64,000 bases of DNA from Crocodylus rhombifer (lineage: Eukaryota; Chordata; Crocodylia; Crocodylidae): the NCBI GenBank assembly GCA_038503035.1, contig JAVSML010001154.1, positions 49,411-113,410 of the forward strand. Reading direction: 5' to 3'. The translations under genes were made by a program, and so were the position numbers. Position 1 is the stretch's first letter. Each line of letters opens with the position of its first letter. This document shows positions 12,346 through 25,300 of this stretch, piece by piece. Below the pieces are notes generated by a model. That model did no database searches, was not told the DNA's origin, and saw only the letters and a program-made list of their open reading frames with translations.

Positions 12346-14939
12346 ATTCCTAAAGTCCTACTTCTCATCAGGGAAGACGATCAGAAAACAAACAGATGAG
12401 AGGCCAGTCTGATTGGTTAGTACACTATTGGAAAGTGCTCAAATGTCACTGTGATAAATGTGGTCTAAAAACCTCTATAGAACAAAGTAGAAGAGAGTGC
12501 AGAATCGTCCTAGCTTCTCAGAGGAACAATTTATTTATATTGAGTGATTTCTGGATATGGCAGGGTGGGCAGTAGGTATTTCCAAGTTAACAACTCATAA
12601 CTACCACCTGTGACCAGATGCAAAGTACCAATACATTGTAGGTTCAATTGTCTGGTCTCAAAAATTTCTACTTCTCACACAAGCCTTCAGCACTTATATT
12701 TCCATCTCTTGTTCTAAACTCTGTCTTCAGAGAATGCCAGGTGGTAAAGCACAGCTTCTGAGTTTATTTCTGCACAGAGATGTATGGTAGTGAACTGATG
12801 GGCGCAAGCCCTAGGGCGCAGGCATGTACTAGTGAGAAGTGAGTGGCCATGGCTGAAGATGCCTGGAAGTTCTGTCCAAATTGTATGCCTGTCTCTCATC
12901 ATAGATTGTTTTTCCTTCTTGGTCTTTCTCTAATCTCTTTTTTTTCTTGTCTGTCACTGTTTCTATTTTTTTGCCTTTTCCTTTCCTTTGTGTTCCCTCC
13001 CACCCCTTTTTTCACCTCTGTCTTCTCTGTGCTCCATAAACACCTGCTTTTCCTTCCCCCCCGCCTTTTTGGGGGGGGTGGGGGTATAATTCTCTATTTT
13101 TAAACCCTTTGGATTTTTTCCCTTCCTGTGTTTGTTGCTCTGTTTTCAGTTTCCCCCTCTGAATCATTCTTCTGTTTCAGTCTTTGCAGAACCATTATCC
13201 TCTTTGAATCTTCTTCTCTCCTGCCTACAACGCCCTCTCAGTCCTCTGTGGTTGACTCAGCCAGTGCTGTGTGGGAACTGATTGTGAGTGAATCAGTGAT
13301 TTGGTGCTAAGAAGAGAATTAATAATCTATTTACTCTCAGATGATTCCTATACATCTGCCTCCCTCTCTAGTGACCATTTTTTCAAATGGAGCTATATAT
13401 AATCCTTAGATACATGAATATGGAGTATAGTGCAAAGGGGCTGAAAAAGTTGCGATAAGGAAGGGGGAGGTTGAAACCATTAAAAGTTGCAAGTGGCAAA
13501 GGCTAAAAATAGTTCTAGTGGAGAGACTATTATTGGTAGTAAGGCAAATTAGGGAACCTCATCAGCAGGCAGCCTGTTTCCTTATATCAAAGTGTTCTAT
13601 CAAGCTTGCAGTATCTTCTACATTCAAATGCTATTTTTCTTTAACTGTAATTGCAGAAATGGTCTTTCATGAGGTAACTGTAACATATGGCAGGAAAAGA
13701 CCAAAAAAAACACATAGCATGGAAACTTTTATGGTACAAAGGACATTTTGAGATAACAATTCCAAATATACTTTCTGAACATTTGTTTTGTTTTCAGCAC
13801 AAAGGCACCTTTCATTGCTGTAATTAAAACTGGTAAAGAGTGAAAGGCACAGAACATGCAGAATTCTTAAATGAAACCATATCTTTTAAGGCTGTAAAAG
13901 TACCTCTTGTCCTTGTGATCTCAGAGCTGGTTCCCTCTTGAAACTTCCAGGGATACCAAAGTATGATGGCTTTAGGGAAATGCTTGATCAGTGGAACACT
14001 ACATAGATCATTTTCATAGGTTTAACACTATTTACTGTCCACTGTTTCCAATGATATATTGGAATCTTGATCGTAAGGAACTGAATCTTTTGCCACATAC
14101 GCTGGCATAAATCAGGAACACCTCAATGTCAGTCAATGCATCAGGAGAACAAGTCCAGGAAATTTCCCTTTTGAGTTCAGCCCTGCCTCTTTAGCTGTAC
14201 CTCTGTGTAAAGGCACACTACCTGTGTGGAGTTTTGAGGCCTTTCCCCTTTCAATGAAATTGATGTTAACATGTTTCTTGAAAAATGGCTGCAACCAGTC
14301 AAATTGGTTCATAAAGAAGTTGAGACTATGCAGGTATTATTGTTGCAGCTACTTGGCTTGGGGGGAAGGTGTCTAAGAAACTTTTTGTTGATTTCCTTTC
14401 TAGGTGGCAAGAGCAATCAACACCCTCTATGGCTGCGTTTCAGCCTGATGTATCAATTTCAAACTGTTCTGGTATCTACTGAACTCCAAATCTTTTGCTT
14501 AGTGCCTTTCTTGAATAAATATTGCTCTTGAAAAAAGGTTGAGTTGTCTTTTGCCAATTGTATCCCAGGGCTTTTTCTTTCCTTGCACTCCAAGATTATC
14601 AGACAGATACTTAAAATATGCCTTTACCACTTCAAAGGTGCTTTTGAGAGTGCTGCTATGAAGCACAAACTGCCCACCCACTCTCAGCCCCACCCCTTAT
14701 GAACCAAAACTGGAAATGAGGCCGTGAAACTGGTCCAAGAGGATTCTCTTTGCCAGCAATCTTAAGCAGTTTGGAGAGTAAAATCTTGAGTGTGGCAGCA
14801 GGATTTGCCTTCAGAGTGGCTTCACTGCTTCACTTCTGGTTTTGATGTGTGCAAAATGAGTGGGTGGGCAGGGATGTGCCTCTGAGCTTCCCTCTTGAGA
14901 GCACTGCACAAGAGGCAGAGTCAGGGGCACATCCAGAGG
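12346..14939. other. Intergenic
   Basis: Includes a pyrimidine-rich stretch around 12910-13090 with C7-8 and G8 runs. No gene seen. Confidence 0.55.
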
Positions 14940-14947
14940 GAGTGCAG

Positions 14948-16581
14948 TAGGGTTGTGAGACGCTTTGGTAGCCAATTCGATTTGGAGGAGATCCAGCCCG
15001 ATACGGTGGCCGAATCGCCAAATTCAAATCAAAATCAGGAGACCCATTAATGTCTCTAAATTGAATTGGAAGCCTTGAATTGATAGAGAGATTCAGAGAG
15101 TCAGCCATAGACCGTACAAACAGGCACTAGGGCTGTGAGAAATTTTTCCAGCTGTTTCGTTTCGATGATGTTTCGACTTGTTTCAAGCTCAAAACAGCAA
15201 AATCAAAACAAAAGAATTTGAAACAGCCTTGAAACAAAATGAGGGCAGTCAAAACATTTCAAATGTTTCAAAACATTTCAAGTTTTAAAGCTGAGCTTGC
15301 TTGCAGCTAAAGAGAAACTAAGGAGAAGGAGGGGGAAGGAGGGAAGGACTGCTCTGATACTGACTGTGTAGCTGGCCAGTGACTGTGATCCTTCCCTGAG
15401 GTCCCTTCCAGTCCCAATGCTCTGGAAGAGGGATGGAAAACCAGTATAAAAAGCATTGTTTGAACTGAGCTTTTTTTTTTTTTTCTGTGCCTTCACACTT
15501 ACAATGACACAAGTTTTGCTCTGAACAGCTTAACATGCAGTTTCCCAGAAACCCCTGCACCTATCTTCTTGAAACTTGGCAGGCTTTGTGGCCTCAGCAG
15601 GGGCCACCAACCCTGAAATTTTCACCTCACTGTGCCTTAACACAAAACATGGCATGAGTTTCACTTTCAAGACTTTGAGGTGCACTTTCCCAGAAATCCC
15701 TACACTGATCACCTTGAAACTTGGTAGGTTTCATGGCCTCAGAAGGGACTATCATCTCTCCATGTTTTATCTGTATCAGGCATGAAATTACAAAGTTATA
15801 GACAGTTACATGCTTTCCCATTATAGCCTATGGGCAAAATGCCAAACAGCAAACCAGTTTCGACGAAACAAAACAGAACAGTGCTTTTGAAACAAAATGA
15901 AACTTGAAAAAAAACACTGTCCCACTGAAGCGGCAAAATGGAAGTCAAAACAAAATGGTGCTGTTTTGCACAGCCCTACTAGGCAGTGCCAGCAAGAGCG
16001 GCTGGGGGAGCAGCTGAACAAGCCCCAGCTTGAGACAGCAGCCCGGGAGAAGCCAAAGCTCATCCGGCTGCTCCCCCAGACACCCCTTTGCCAGGGCAAG
16101 GCAGGCAGTGCTGGCAGCCCCAGGAGAAGCTGTGGGGGCTGGGGGAAATGATCGGAGAGTTGGGGGACTGAACTGAGAACTGGGGAATCAAAACTGGAGC
16201 TGGGGGGAATGAACAGGGGCTTCCCCCCAGCTTGATTCCCTAGTTCCTGGTTCAATCTCCCAGCTCCCCACTCATTCCCCCCAGCCCCCACAGCTTCTCT
16301 TGGGGCTGCCAGCACTGCCTGCCTTGCCCTGGTGGGGGGGAATAGCCAGATGAGCTGTGGCTTCTTCCAGGGATGCTGGTTCAAGCTGGGGGTCATCCCG
16401 CCACTCCCGTTGGCACTGTATGCCTGTATAGTCTATGGTCAAATAAGATTCAGCACTGAATATCTTTGGATTCAGCCATATTGAATTGGGACAATGATTC
16501 GAATCATTGAATCGAATCACTGTCCCTGCAAACTGTTGAATCCAAATCCGAAGCAAATACTTTCCACTTCTCACAGGCCTA
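14948..16581. mobile_element. hAT-like foldback element with perfect 8-bp target duplication
   Basis: The element begins TAGGGTTGTGAG and ends CTCACAGGCCTA, flanked by identical GAGTGCAG at 14940-14947 and 16582-16589. The arms pair along their length: CCATAGACCGTACAAACAGGCA on the left with TGCCTGTATAGTCTATGG on the right, and around 16190 CCCCCAGCTTG and GCTGCCAGCACTGCCTGCC pair with upstream copies. A hairpin at 16488-16502/16512-16526 is homologous to that in the 10204 element. A second element is nested in the left arm (15128-15978). Confidence 0.8.
15128..15978. mobile_element. hAT-like element nested inside the 14948-16581 element
   Basis: Starts TAGGGCTGTGAGAAATTTTT and ends GTTTTGCACAGCCCTA, the same terminal type as its host. 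It has TTTCGTTTCGATG and CGACGAAACAAAACAG near its ends. The flanks ACAGGCAC and CTAGGCAG share only AGGCA, so the target duplication is decayed. The interior has T11 and repeated CCTTGAAACTTGG(C/T)AGG motifs. Confidence 0.65.
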
Positions 16582-16589
16582 GAGTGCAG

Positions 16590-17765
16590 TGGTAAGGCTG
16601 TGCCCCCCATTTGAATGGATCCTGCTGTGGGAGTGTCTGGGGGACTTTTTTGAAGTCCCCAAACCAGTGAGAATCCTCCTTCCCTTCTCCTCTATGTTTA
16701 CAGGTATGTTCCCTCCTGCCCTGGGGGTACAAGCATGGGGCAGCAAGAAGCCCTGCCCACAGGAGAACCCAGGACAGGGGTAACCCAACCCCAGAAAAAA
16801 GCAGCAGGAGAGGCTACAAGCATCTCCCATGCCAGTAGCACCCAGCACCAGCAGAATCAACAAGATCCGACGTGGAGGCAGAGGCTGCAAGAGCGTCCTG
16901 CATTGGCTGCAGGCAGCACCAGTACGTGGGACCGGAGGCGGCTCAGAAAGGAGCTGAAGAAGATCCCGGCTGGGGCAAGGACGTGAAACCATATCAGGGA
17001 GACACACTGGGCTCAGACTAGAGTTTAGGGGGAAGAAGGGCTGTCTAGCCTGCCAACCACTCTCTTTCTTCAGTCATTTCCTTTTTTTTTAATTATCTTT
17101 TGCCTGTCTCTCCAGTTTTCCAGAGTGGTACCTTTCTTTTCCTTCTTCTCTTTCCTTTTCCCTTACTTTGGCGTAGATTCTCATTGATCACTTTGTCATC
17201 TATTGTTCTTCAGGTTTTGGCAGGGGGACACAGGCAGTACCAAGAGACAATGGTAGCATACAGAGCCAACCAGAATCACCAGGCTACTAGAGAGACACTG
17301 CCAGAGTGGAACATCGAGAGACCCCATTGTCCAAACAAAACAAAAGTAGAACCGAGGGAAGAGAAAGGGGCGCAAAGGTCCAGGACTGACATGACCGGAG
17401 GGCAAGCCACATAAAGATCCTGAGGCTCATCTTGAGGGCTGGCATATGGACGGGATGTAGGGGAGGTGGAGCTGCACATACATCTGCCGGGGCATGCGAC
17501 AACTCCGAAGGTACCCTCAACAGGAGACCCCTCCACTGAAGATCCATCCAAAGTCATGGCAGGAGAGTTTCAGGGTTCTCCCTGAAGTGATCAAGGGCCT
17601 CCCCAGAGGTCACACTGTGACCGACAGGCTTCAATTAACCATCCTTGAGTGGTTCTTGCCTTGCAGGTAAATGTCAAACACCTGTTGGAATCTTGTCGGA
17701 GTAGTTCTCTTCTCTCCGTGTCCCCAACCCCATTCTCGCCTGCCATGACTTGGTGTTCCTCAGTG
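16590..17765. other. Intergenic, mixed GC content
   Basis: Moderately GC-rich with an 83-codon plus-strand frame (16735-16986, rich in Q, R and K) and several overlapping ones. None resembles a family I know. It may be the inner part of a retroelement attached to the LTR-like block that follows. Confidence 0.35.
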
Positions 17766-18717
17766 TAAGGGGTTGGTACACGGGATACTCTGTGGCCCAG
17801 GATCCTTCAGCGGTCACTTCACGGGGCTCCGCCACCCCTGCACCCCGGCCTCACGCCATCTTCAGTGCATCCTTTATCTGCTGGCTTCGTTCCCCAGTCG
17901 TGGGGTGACACTGCCTGACCTACCCTTAAGTGACCATGACTCCCGGTCCTGGTGCTCACTGCCCAGCTGGGCCCCACAGCCCTTCTCATCTACTCCCCTC
18001 CCTTCGGGGTATGAAAAATCAAAGAAAAACTCAGGTCTCACTGAGGCATCCCTTCAGCCCCAATTTGTGGGCACACTCCCCTAGCCCTCTCTCCCTTAGC
18101 CGGGGTGAAACGAACAAAACTAACAAGAGAAACGCTGCCCGCCCTGTGCCTCCCTACCCACTAGGCAGTCTGCGCCGAGCCCTCCCTGGCTCCCATCCGG
18201 CCCGTCACTCTCTTGAAGCCCGGCGGCGATGCCCGCCCCGACTGTACACTCTCGGGGCTCTCCCATGGTCTCTCCTCCCTGGTGAGACTTGTTCTGCGCC
18301 CCGTCTTCCTGACACCCCACCTGTGTGTCACTTCACTCCTGAGTGCTCTTCCACTCGCGATCCCTGGTGCCGTGTCTCCTGCTCCAGCGCTGCCCGATGC
18401 AGTCTCCAGTTGAGAAGTCTGGCCCCAGTCCGTACGAGCCCCCGCTGGCTCTTCTCGCTTCCCCACTCTTGCAGCAGAAGCTTCTCCTCTCATCAGCAAC
18501 AGTTGCTGCTCTCCTCCCAAGCTATCTGCCCCCTCTTTGACCACAGCCCCCGCTTTTATCTCTGCCGGCCAGCGTCTGATGGTGATGTCATCAGCTGGCT
18601 GAAACTGAATAAAAAGGCAGCTAACAAGCCGCATGGGCTCCTCCCTCCGCCTCACACACGTCTCGTCCTGAGCTGCAAGTGAGTTCTGTTCATTACCCTG
18701 TTCCCCGGGACACACAC
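17766..18717 (+). mobile_element. GC-rich LTR-like segment
   Basis: Richer in GC and CpG than its surroundings. It starts TGTAAGGGG and ends near GGGACACACACA. On the plus strand AATAAA at 18608-18613 lies about 100 bases before the end, as in an LTR R/U5. I found no matching target duplication. Open frames of 200 and 250 codons over it on opposite strands overlap heavily and have no domain I recognise. A CpG-rich promoter is the alternative reading. Confidence 0.3.
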
Positions 18718-18835
18718 AAAGCCCCATTGCATCTGACACCAGCCACACATGCTGAAGTGGCACAGGAGTGGATAATCAAACTGAAAACGGCATATCTCAC
18801 TTCCCCTCTTCTCCCACCTACCACTGTTGCTTTTC

Positions 18836-19122
18836 CTGTTCTTCTCTTATGGGGGTGGGGGAAGCTTCAGAGCCACTTTTGCCCACTGCAACTGGGCTGT
18901 ACAGAGTTAGGTTCAGCTGAGACACCAGCAGCAGTGGCAGTAATGGGTGCATCTGCTCCTGGGGTGACTGGCAGGTCAGAAGCCTCCTCCCCTACTCATT
19001 ACTACTGATGCTGTCCCAGCTGAGCCCAGGCTGCATTGAGTCCAGCTGGAGCAGGCAGAAGCAGCTCTGGAGCTTCCCCTTTCCACAGGAAGGCAGGGGA
19101 AGCAGCAGAGGTGAGTAGACAA
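18836..19122. repeat. Long imperfect inverted repeat
   Basis: The segment near 18836-18965 is matched in reverse by about 19010-19122: GGGGAAGCTTCAGAGCCACTTTTGCC pairs with the complement of CAGAAGCAGCTCTGGAGCTTCCCC, and CTGGGCTGTACAGAGTTAGG with a copy at 19020-19050. The loop is about 45 bases. Probably another foldback element. Ends not determined. Confidence 0.5.
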
Positions 19123-20069
19123 AGGGGAGGAAATAGAAGCAGAGAGGACAAGCTCCTGAGCATGGAGGGAAACAGTAGGGGGGAATTTGTACCTGCTTTG
19201 GGGGCTTTAAAAAGCTGCCAGAGGCTCCTATGGAGTGGTTTGCCAGCCCCAGTTGGGGGGAAGGTGTGGAGGAGGCTGGGAGCAATCACCCCTGAAGCAT
19301 AGGTGTTTGCTCTCACACGCCCCTTTGCCATATCCATCCCTAGAAGAGGGTAGACTACCTAGCTCATGAAACTCCTGTGCTGCATCGTTTGCTTCTTCTC
19401 CTCCCTGAGAGGGTGTCTGAGGCTGTACTATGTCCTCACTGCTTAATGCTGATGAATGAAACAAACAAGTAATAATAATACCAAAAGGGTAGGGAAAAGG
19501 AATAAAAGTTGAGAAAAATTTGGAGCAAAGCATCCCTTAATGAGAGCATATCCATTCATTTTATGAGTGAGAGGGTCAAACCTTCATTCTGGAGTCATAT
19601 TACTTCACTTCCTTTCCAATCTGAGCACTACATCTGGTAAACATTAAGTTGTTAACTGGTCCAACTGGAAGTGGACTTTTAATATCAGTCTCTTGGAAGC
19701 AACCCTCCTTGTAAATATAGTAGTTTAGGTCTGCCACAGGAGAATGGCAAGAGAACAAAGACACCAGGCTTTGTTAATAACTGTCTTATTTGAAATAACA
19801 TTTACCACAAAAGGACCACTTGCTTAGCTGCTACTTTTAAATGATTACCAGGTGATTGGAAAATCATTTAAATGGAATTACTAAAATGGCTATAAATAAG
19901 GGAAAGAAGCCACGGCATTTTGGGGTGTTCTCAGATTTAACAGTGCAATGAAAATCTGTGCAGCAAACTTTCTCAATACACAGAGCAAGCGCTGCGCTGT
20001 AGCAGGCAGAGCTAAAGGGCCAAGAAGTTTCACACTCCTCAGATACTGAAAAAGGGAATTCATTTTTTT
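19123..20069. other. Intergenic
   Basis: Unremarkable sequence up to the assembly gap. No gene or repeat identified. Confidence 0.5.
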
Positions 20070-20469
20070 NNNNNNNNNNNNNNNNNNNNNNNNNNNNNNN
20101 NNNNNNNNNNNNNNNNNNNNNNNNNNNNNNNNNNNNNNNNNNNNNNNNNNNNNNNNNNNNNNNNNNNNNNNNNNNNNNNNNNNNNNNNNNNNNNNNNNNN
20201 NNNNNNNNNNNNNNNNNNNNNNNNNNNNNNNNNNNNNNNNNNNNNNNNNNNNNNNNNNNNNNNNNNNNNNNNNNNNNNNNNNNNNNNNNNNNNNNNNNNN
20301 NNNNNNNNNNNNNNNNNNNNNNNNNNNNNNNNNNNNNNNNNNNNNNNNNNNNNNNNNNNNNNNNNNNNNNNNNNNNNNNNNNNNNNNNNNNNNNNNNNNN
20401 NNNNNNNNNNNNNNNNNNNNNNNNNNNNNNNNNNNNNNNNNNNNNNNNNNNNNNNNNNNNNNNNNNNNN
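20070..20469. other. Assembly gap of 400 N
   Basis: The gap is flanked by T7 on the left and A7 on the right, so it probably replaces a low-complexity or repeat region. A frame reported across it is meaningless. Confidence 0.99.
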
Positions 20470-21370
20470 AAAAAAAGGAAATCTTAATTCAAAGTGGGAT
20501 TTCCTCTCTCTAGACAGAATCACAAAAAGCCAAAAGCATTTGTGCAATAGAACAATTAAATAAGTCAATTCAACCACACTTAAACATCAGAGGCAGCAGA
20601 ATCTAAAATCATTCTAAGCTCTTTTCCTCTGAACATTTTTTAAAAGTACCATCTGTTCAGCATAGGACATTTTTAACGGGGAAAAAATTCCTTTCGATCC
20701 TTGAATTTTAATTAGTTTCTTCTTTCTTCCTTTTTGCTTAATGTTTACTTGAGCTCAGACTTTAAAGATGTACTCAGTACCAGAAGAATGTGTCCAGGGT
20801 TCACATGATGCCCCCTGCCTCCAATTGTCCTCCCCTGCTCCCCCTGGCCCCAACCAGCTCCTTGCTAGGGCAAACCAGGAAGTACCAGGAAAAGCTTTGA
20901 TGCTGAGCTCACTAAAATCCAAGATATTTGTTGATATTTAAAAAAAAACACCTGGATAGATATGGGAAGACCCAAAAAGAGGTTGTGGCTGGGAAAACCC
21001 AGACGTGGTACCCTAGGACCACTCAAGAGAGTACCACAATGAAGTCCCACATGCCCATACCAGGCACTATACCCCAAAAAGACATTATGTAGCCTCCCTT
21101 AGTGTGGTGGTGGGTATGCACCAAAAGTTCTCTGCTCTCAGGAATGCACCCAGCACCGTGGTAAGGGCAGTTACACCACATCCCTACTGGGTGTAGCTTG
21201 TGCAGAGCGGGCATCCTGTGCTTCCTTTGACAGTGTGGAGAGCCTACCCGACTCCTGGTACCAACACTCTTTTGATCTCCTATTTGATTTTTTTGCAATT
21301 ACTTTTTCCCTTTTGAGCCACATAGGGAACATGTAGACGTTTACACTAGAGAATTTGTGTTTTACATTCA
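20470..21370. other. Intergenic
   Basis: Unremarkable. No gene or repeat identified. Confidence 0.5.
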
Positions 21371-22310
21371 GGCCAGGTACAGGCATTACACTTTTACCCA
21401 TCTAAGTGACTGGAAACTAGTCTAGACCCATAACAGAACAGAAATTCAGCATTCACAGACTGGACTAAAAATGGTGGAACCCGGTCTAAAATAGACCTGG
21501 ATTAATATGCACTCAAACTTAATTGATTTAGGTTACACCGGTGCATCAAATTTCAGTATCAGTTTCCATATTGATTCAAGTTGGGCTGCTGCCTGCAAGA
21601 ATCCCAGGCTCCTTTGTGGCTCCCTGCTACCTCCATCACAGGAAGGCTTGCTAGCACTTGGCCTGAGCTTGGGGCTGGCCCCAGCAGCTCCCACCCCCAA
21701 GAGCTGTTACAGAGCCAAGTCAGCACAGACCCTTTCCACAGCCCTGCCTCTTGCCTCTGGCCATCTGTCAGCCACAGCCAAGCAGTGCAGGGAGGTGGGG
21801 GGAGGGGGGAAATGGAGGCTTCTGTGTCCCCTGTACATGTCCTTGGACCGAGGTACCTGTGTCCCCAGACTGTCTCCCCCTCAACCCATCACAAGGCACC
21901 CCATGATGTATGCACACACCTGACACTGAGCCCAGGAAAACCCCCATGGTCAAGTAGAGCTCCACAGAGCTGACTGGGCTGCCAGGCATGGGCGAGCATT
22001 CACCCCTCCCACTGCTGCATCCTCTGCCAGCCACAGGCATCTGTCAGCTGCAGGCAGGCAGCACCGGGTGAGGGGGGATACTTGCCCTTGCCCAGAAGCC
22101 TGGTAAGGCTCCGTGGCGATGCCCCCACTTGCAGGAGTTCCCCTGGGTTTAGTGTCAGGTCTGTGTGTAGATCATAGGGTGCTTCATGATGGGGCTTGTG
22201 CAGGGACACAAATACATCCCTCCCCACCACTGCCTGCCTGCAGCTGACAGATGCCTGTGGTTGACAGATGATGTGGCGGGGGAGGGGGGTATGCTCACCA
22301 TGCCTGGCAG
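21371..22310. mobile_element. Foldback element of the GGTACAGACATT family
   Basis: The left end GGCCAGGTACAGGCATTACAC matches the sequence near 4000 and, inverted, 61080. Further in, GCCATCTGTCAGCCACAGCC (from about 21762) and the C-A-rich CACACCTGACACTGAGCCCAGG (to about 21940) are paired with CTGGGTTTAGTGTCAGGTC (22142 on) and GCTGACAGATGCCTGTGG (to about 22262). Centre near 22020. The right terminus is not clear. Confidence 0.5.
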
Positions 22311-25300
22311 CCAATCAGGGGTGGCCCAGGTGCTGGCTGCGCTCAGCAGTCTCTAGCAGCCCAGGGAGCCGATGGGGCATGCTGGGAGACATGCAGGAGT
22401 GCTCCCAACCTGCTGGCCTCAGCCAGTGCAGGCATCCTGCATGTTCCCCCCACAAAAGGATGGATGTGTGCTCTGTTAGCTACTGGGCTAACCTACACCA
22501 CTTACAGAAAGCCGCAGAACTTAGATCAATTCTGCCTCGGGCTTTTTGAATGTCTGTATTCAGCCTCAGGCTCCACTCTTCAACAGGATTCTGGTTCTTT
22601 ACATTGTCTTCCTGGCGCATCACAGGTGGCATAACCCACCACAAGAGGCTCCTCCGTATCCCAGGGGAAGCATGCTTAGGTAAGCAGGAAGCATAAAGAC
22701 TCCCCTTCACCTATAGCATAGTGAGTTTCAAAGAGGCTCTTTCATGCTATATTGTGGTGAAAATTTGATTTTTCTGAAGAGATGGTTCAGAACTGACTCA
22801 CACTGTGTGGTATTTGGATAAAATTTGGAAGTTGGCCTCTGTAGAAGTTAATGACTTTAGTCCCTGACATACTTGGAAATATTTTTTGCTGCTGTCCCTG
22901 GCATGCCTTCATAGACATGCATTTATAGACATTACACTAGCAGCAAGGAACTTAAATAATACAGTTAGATCAGAGATTGGACTCTCAGCTGTCCTGAGCT
23001 GGAACTGACCTAAGTGCACTGGAGATCTCTCTTAGCTGACAGTATTTTTGGTTGATTGCTCTACAGTAGTATCTTTAACTTAAGAAATCTATTCAGATAT
23101 TGAGTTAGACCTCTTTCTACTGTGTGGCTAATGGTTATAAAAAGAGGTTAACGGGGCACCCCCTGCAAGGCACTATATACTATTCTATCCTATTGAAGCT
23201 TGCCATGCATACAACGTGCACAAATAGGATCAGTGCAAGAAGCAACTCATCTTCCCTTTCTTGAATTAGTGTTCACTGCCTTGTCCTAGACTTCATAATT
23301 TATACACTTTTCATGGCAGGGAATGAGCGTCAGCCTATGCTTTTTAAAGCACAGTGTAAACTTGTGGTGGTACATATTTGGTTATAATAAATGCTGAGCC
23401 AATAGCCCCTATGTTCCAAAAAGACAGTGAAGCCAATATGACCATTGTTAGTTGAACTCTAGTTGACAGATCCAATTAACACTGTTCTCCCATTCACAGT
23501 CCCTGTGAGAGCAGTGCTCTTGCCATACCCTGTCACCTGGCTATTCTTGGTGGCTGGTGTAGCTGCCTTATGGTGCATCTGGCCACAATGCTATTATAAC
23601 TTAGAGTGAGGGCCAAACCAGCTCAGGAAACATGAAGTTGCACAGGAGTCAGTAGGCCCCCTTTTCTGCTTCCAGTCAGGTCTTGTGCTGAGCACAGCAT
23701 AGCTAGATGCAATAACTTGATGGCATGAGGTCCATCATTCTATTTTACTCTGTTTCTTTTTTCTTATTTTCTATTTCTGTTACTTGTTTTTCCCCAGTTC
23801 CTAACCCTCAGTAATTTACTTAAGTAATACAAGACTCTTCACCATCACATCATGCTAACCTCTTGACATATCCAAAATATCAACACAGTGCATCATAAAA
23901 ATAAATATTCTGTTCTTTATTTCTACCTAAAGATTTTTCTTCACCATATGCCTGAAGGCAAAAGCCAAGTAAAAACTACCCATTCATAACTTTAAGAAAT
24001 ACTGGTGCAAAATGAAAACATCTACTTAACTGCAATGGACAGAATACTGTTTTCAAAAGCAACATATTAGAAAGGGTAAGAGCCTTATTTTTCTTTTCAT
24101 TGACAAAAGGATAGAAACTTTTCAATGGAAAAAAGTAAAGATACACTTAATTCTTCATCTTGCAAGCCCTCTCAGAAAGACCCAGCAGTTCTGTTCTTCT
24201 TGACACATATTGCCCCCTTATGGACAAGGAATGATTATAAACAACCCATGTTTACAAAGACAATTCAGTTGGTCTGATATTTACTAGGAAACACAACTTT
24301 CTCACCTTGAAAAGTCATGCAGCTGTAGCCAGGCATGCCCAGGTGGGACACTTTGTAATGGTCTTGTTTATGCAACCCTGTATAGTAGAGACTTTCTTGT
24401 ACTATCATTTTATTAGGGTTCAAACTGTGCATCCCCATAGTAAATGAGACTGACACTATCATACTTCAGAACTACAGGCACAAAAGTAGCCCATTAAACA
24501 CTGTCCGAATGACCCAGTAGGAAACTGGGTAAGATTTTGCCATATTCTGTGAATATTATGACATTTGAGAGCCTTGCAAACCACATCAGGATATATTTAA
24601 CGAATGATAGTGCAAACCAAAGAAAAATGGGAAAGTGAGAATTTAACAATTGGCTAACTCAGAAATTACTTCAAATTTAGGATCAGGAAACTTACTATAA
24701 GAGAAGGCGATGTTAATGACTTTCTTCTGTGCTACAGATAAATCAATGACTAACTTTTAACTATAGAAAACTGAAGGCAGAACTAAGAAATACATTTTCC
24801 TGTTCTCACCTTGCCACATTATTCCCTTGTCACATAGGTCTGTTCAGACTGCTGGGTCTGAGTTACTCAAGTCATTACCCTTTCTGCTGGTGGTTCTGCA
24901 GGTGGAACATAATCAAGGCGGTCTTGGGTCGGCTACAGGCCTGTACTGTTACTTCTTCCTCAGTAAAAACAGACATCCATTCTCCCCACTTCAGAGACAG
25001 CCACCAGTCTTGTTCTCTCACCATGTGCATGAAGCTTTTTAATTGTAGTGAGAGGTGTTTTTGGTGGCTGATTCTGTGGTGATGGTGGTTGCTAGGTGGT
25101 GCAGGTAGGGGTGGCAAAGCTTTTGGGACTAGAGAAATGAAGCTAATTTGCTGAAGTACAAATTCTCTGGTCTTGTTAATAATGCTGACGGGTCATTCAG
25201 GACAGTTTACAATCTGCAATCCTCAGGGCTCCTGCTCTTACACTGACAAGCAAAAACTTCCAGAGGGTAGAATTAGCAGGCAATGTGTGCTCAGTACAGC

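Noticed and set aside
16735..16986. 83-codon plus-strand frame rich in Q, R and K
   Set aside because: It has no recognised domain and competing frames overlap it. The content is typical of GC-rich repeat debris.
17930..18763. Overlapping 250- and 200-codon frames on opposite strands
   Set aside because: Low stop-codon frequency follows from high GC/CpG content. The protein sequence is low-complexity and matches no family I know.
19864..20577. 237-codon minus-strand frame
   Set aside because: More than half of it is the assembly gap translated as X.
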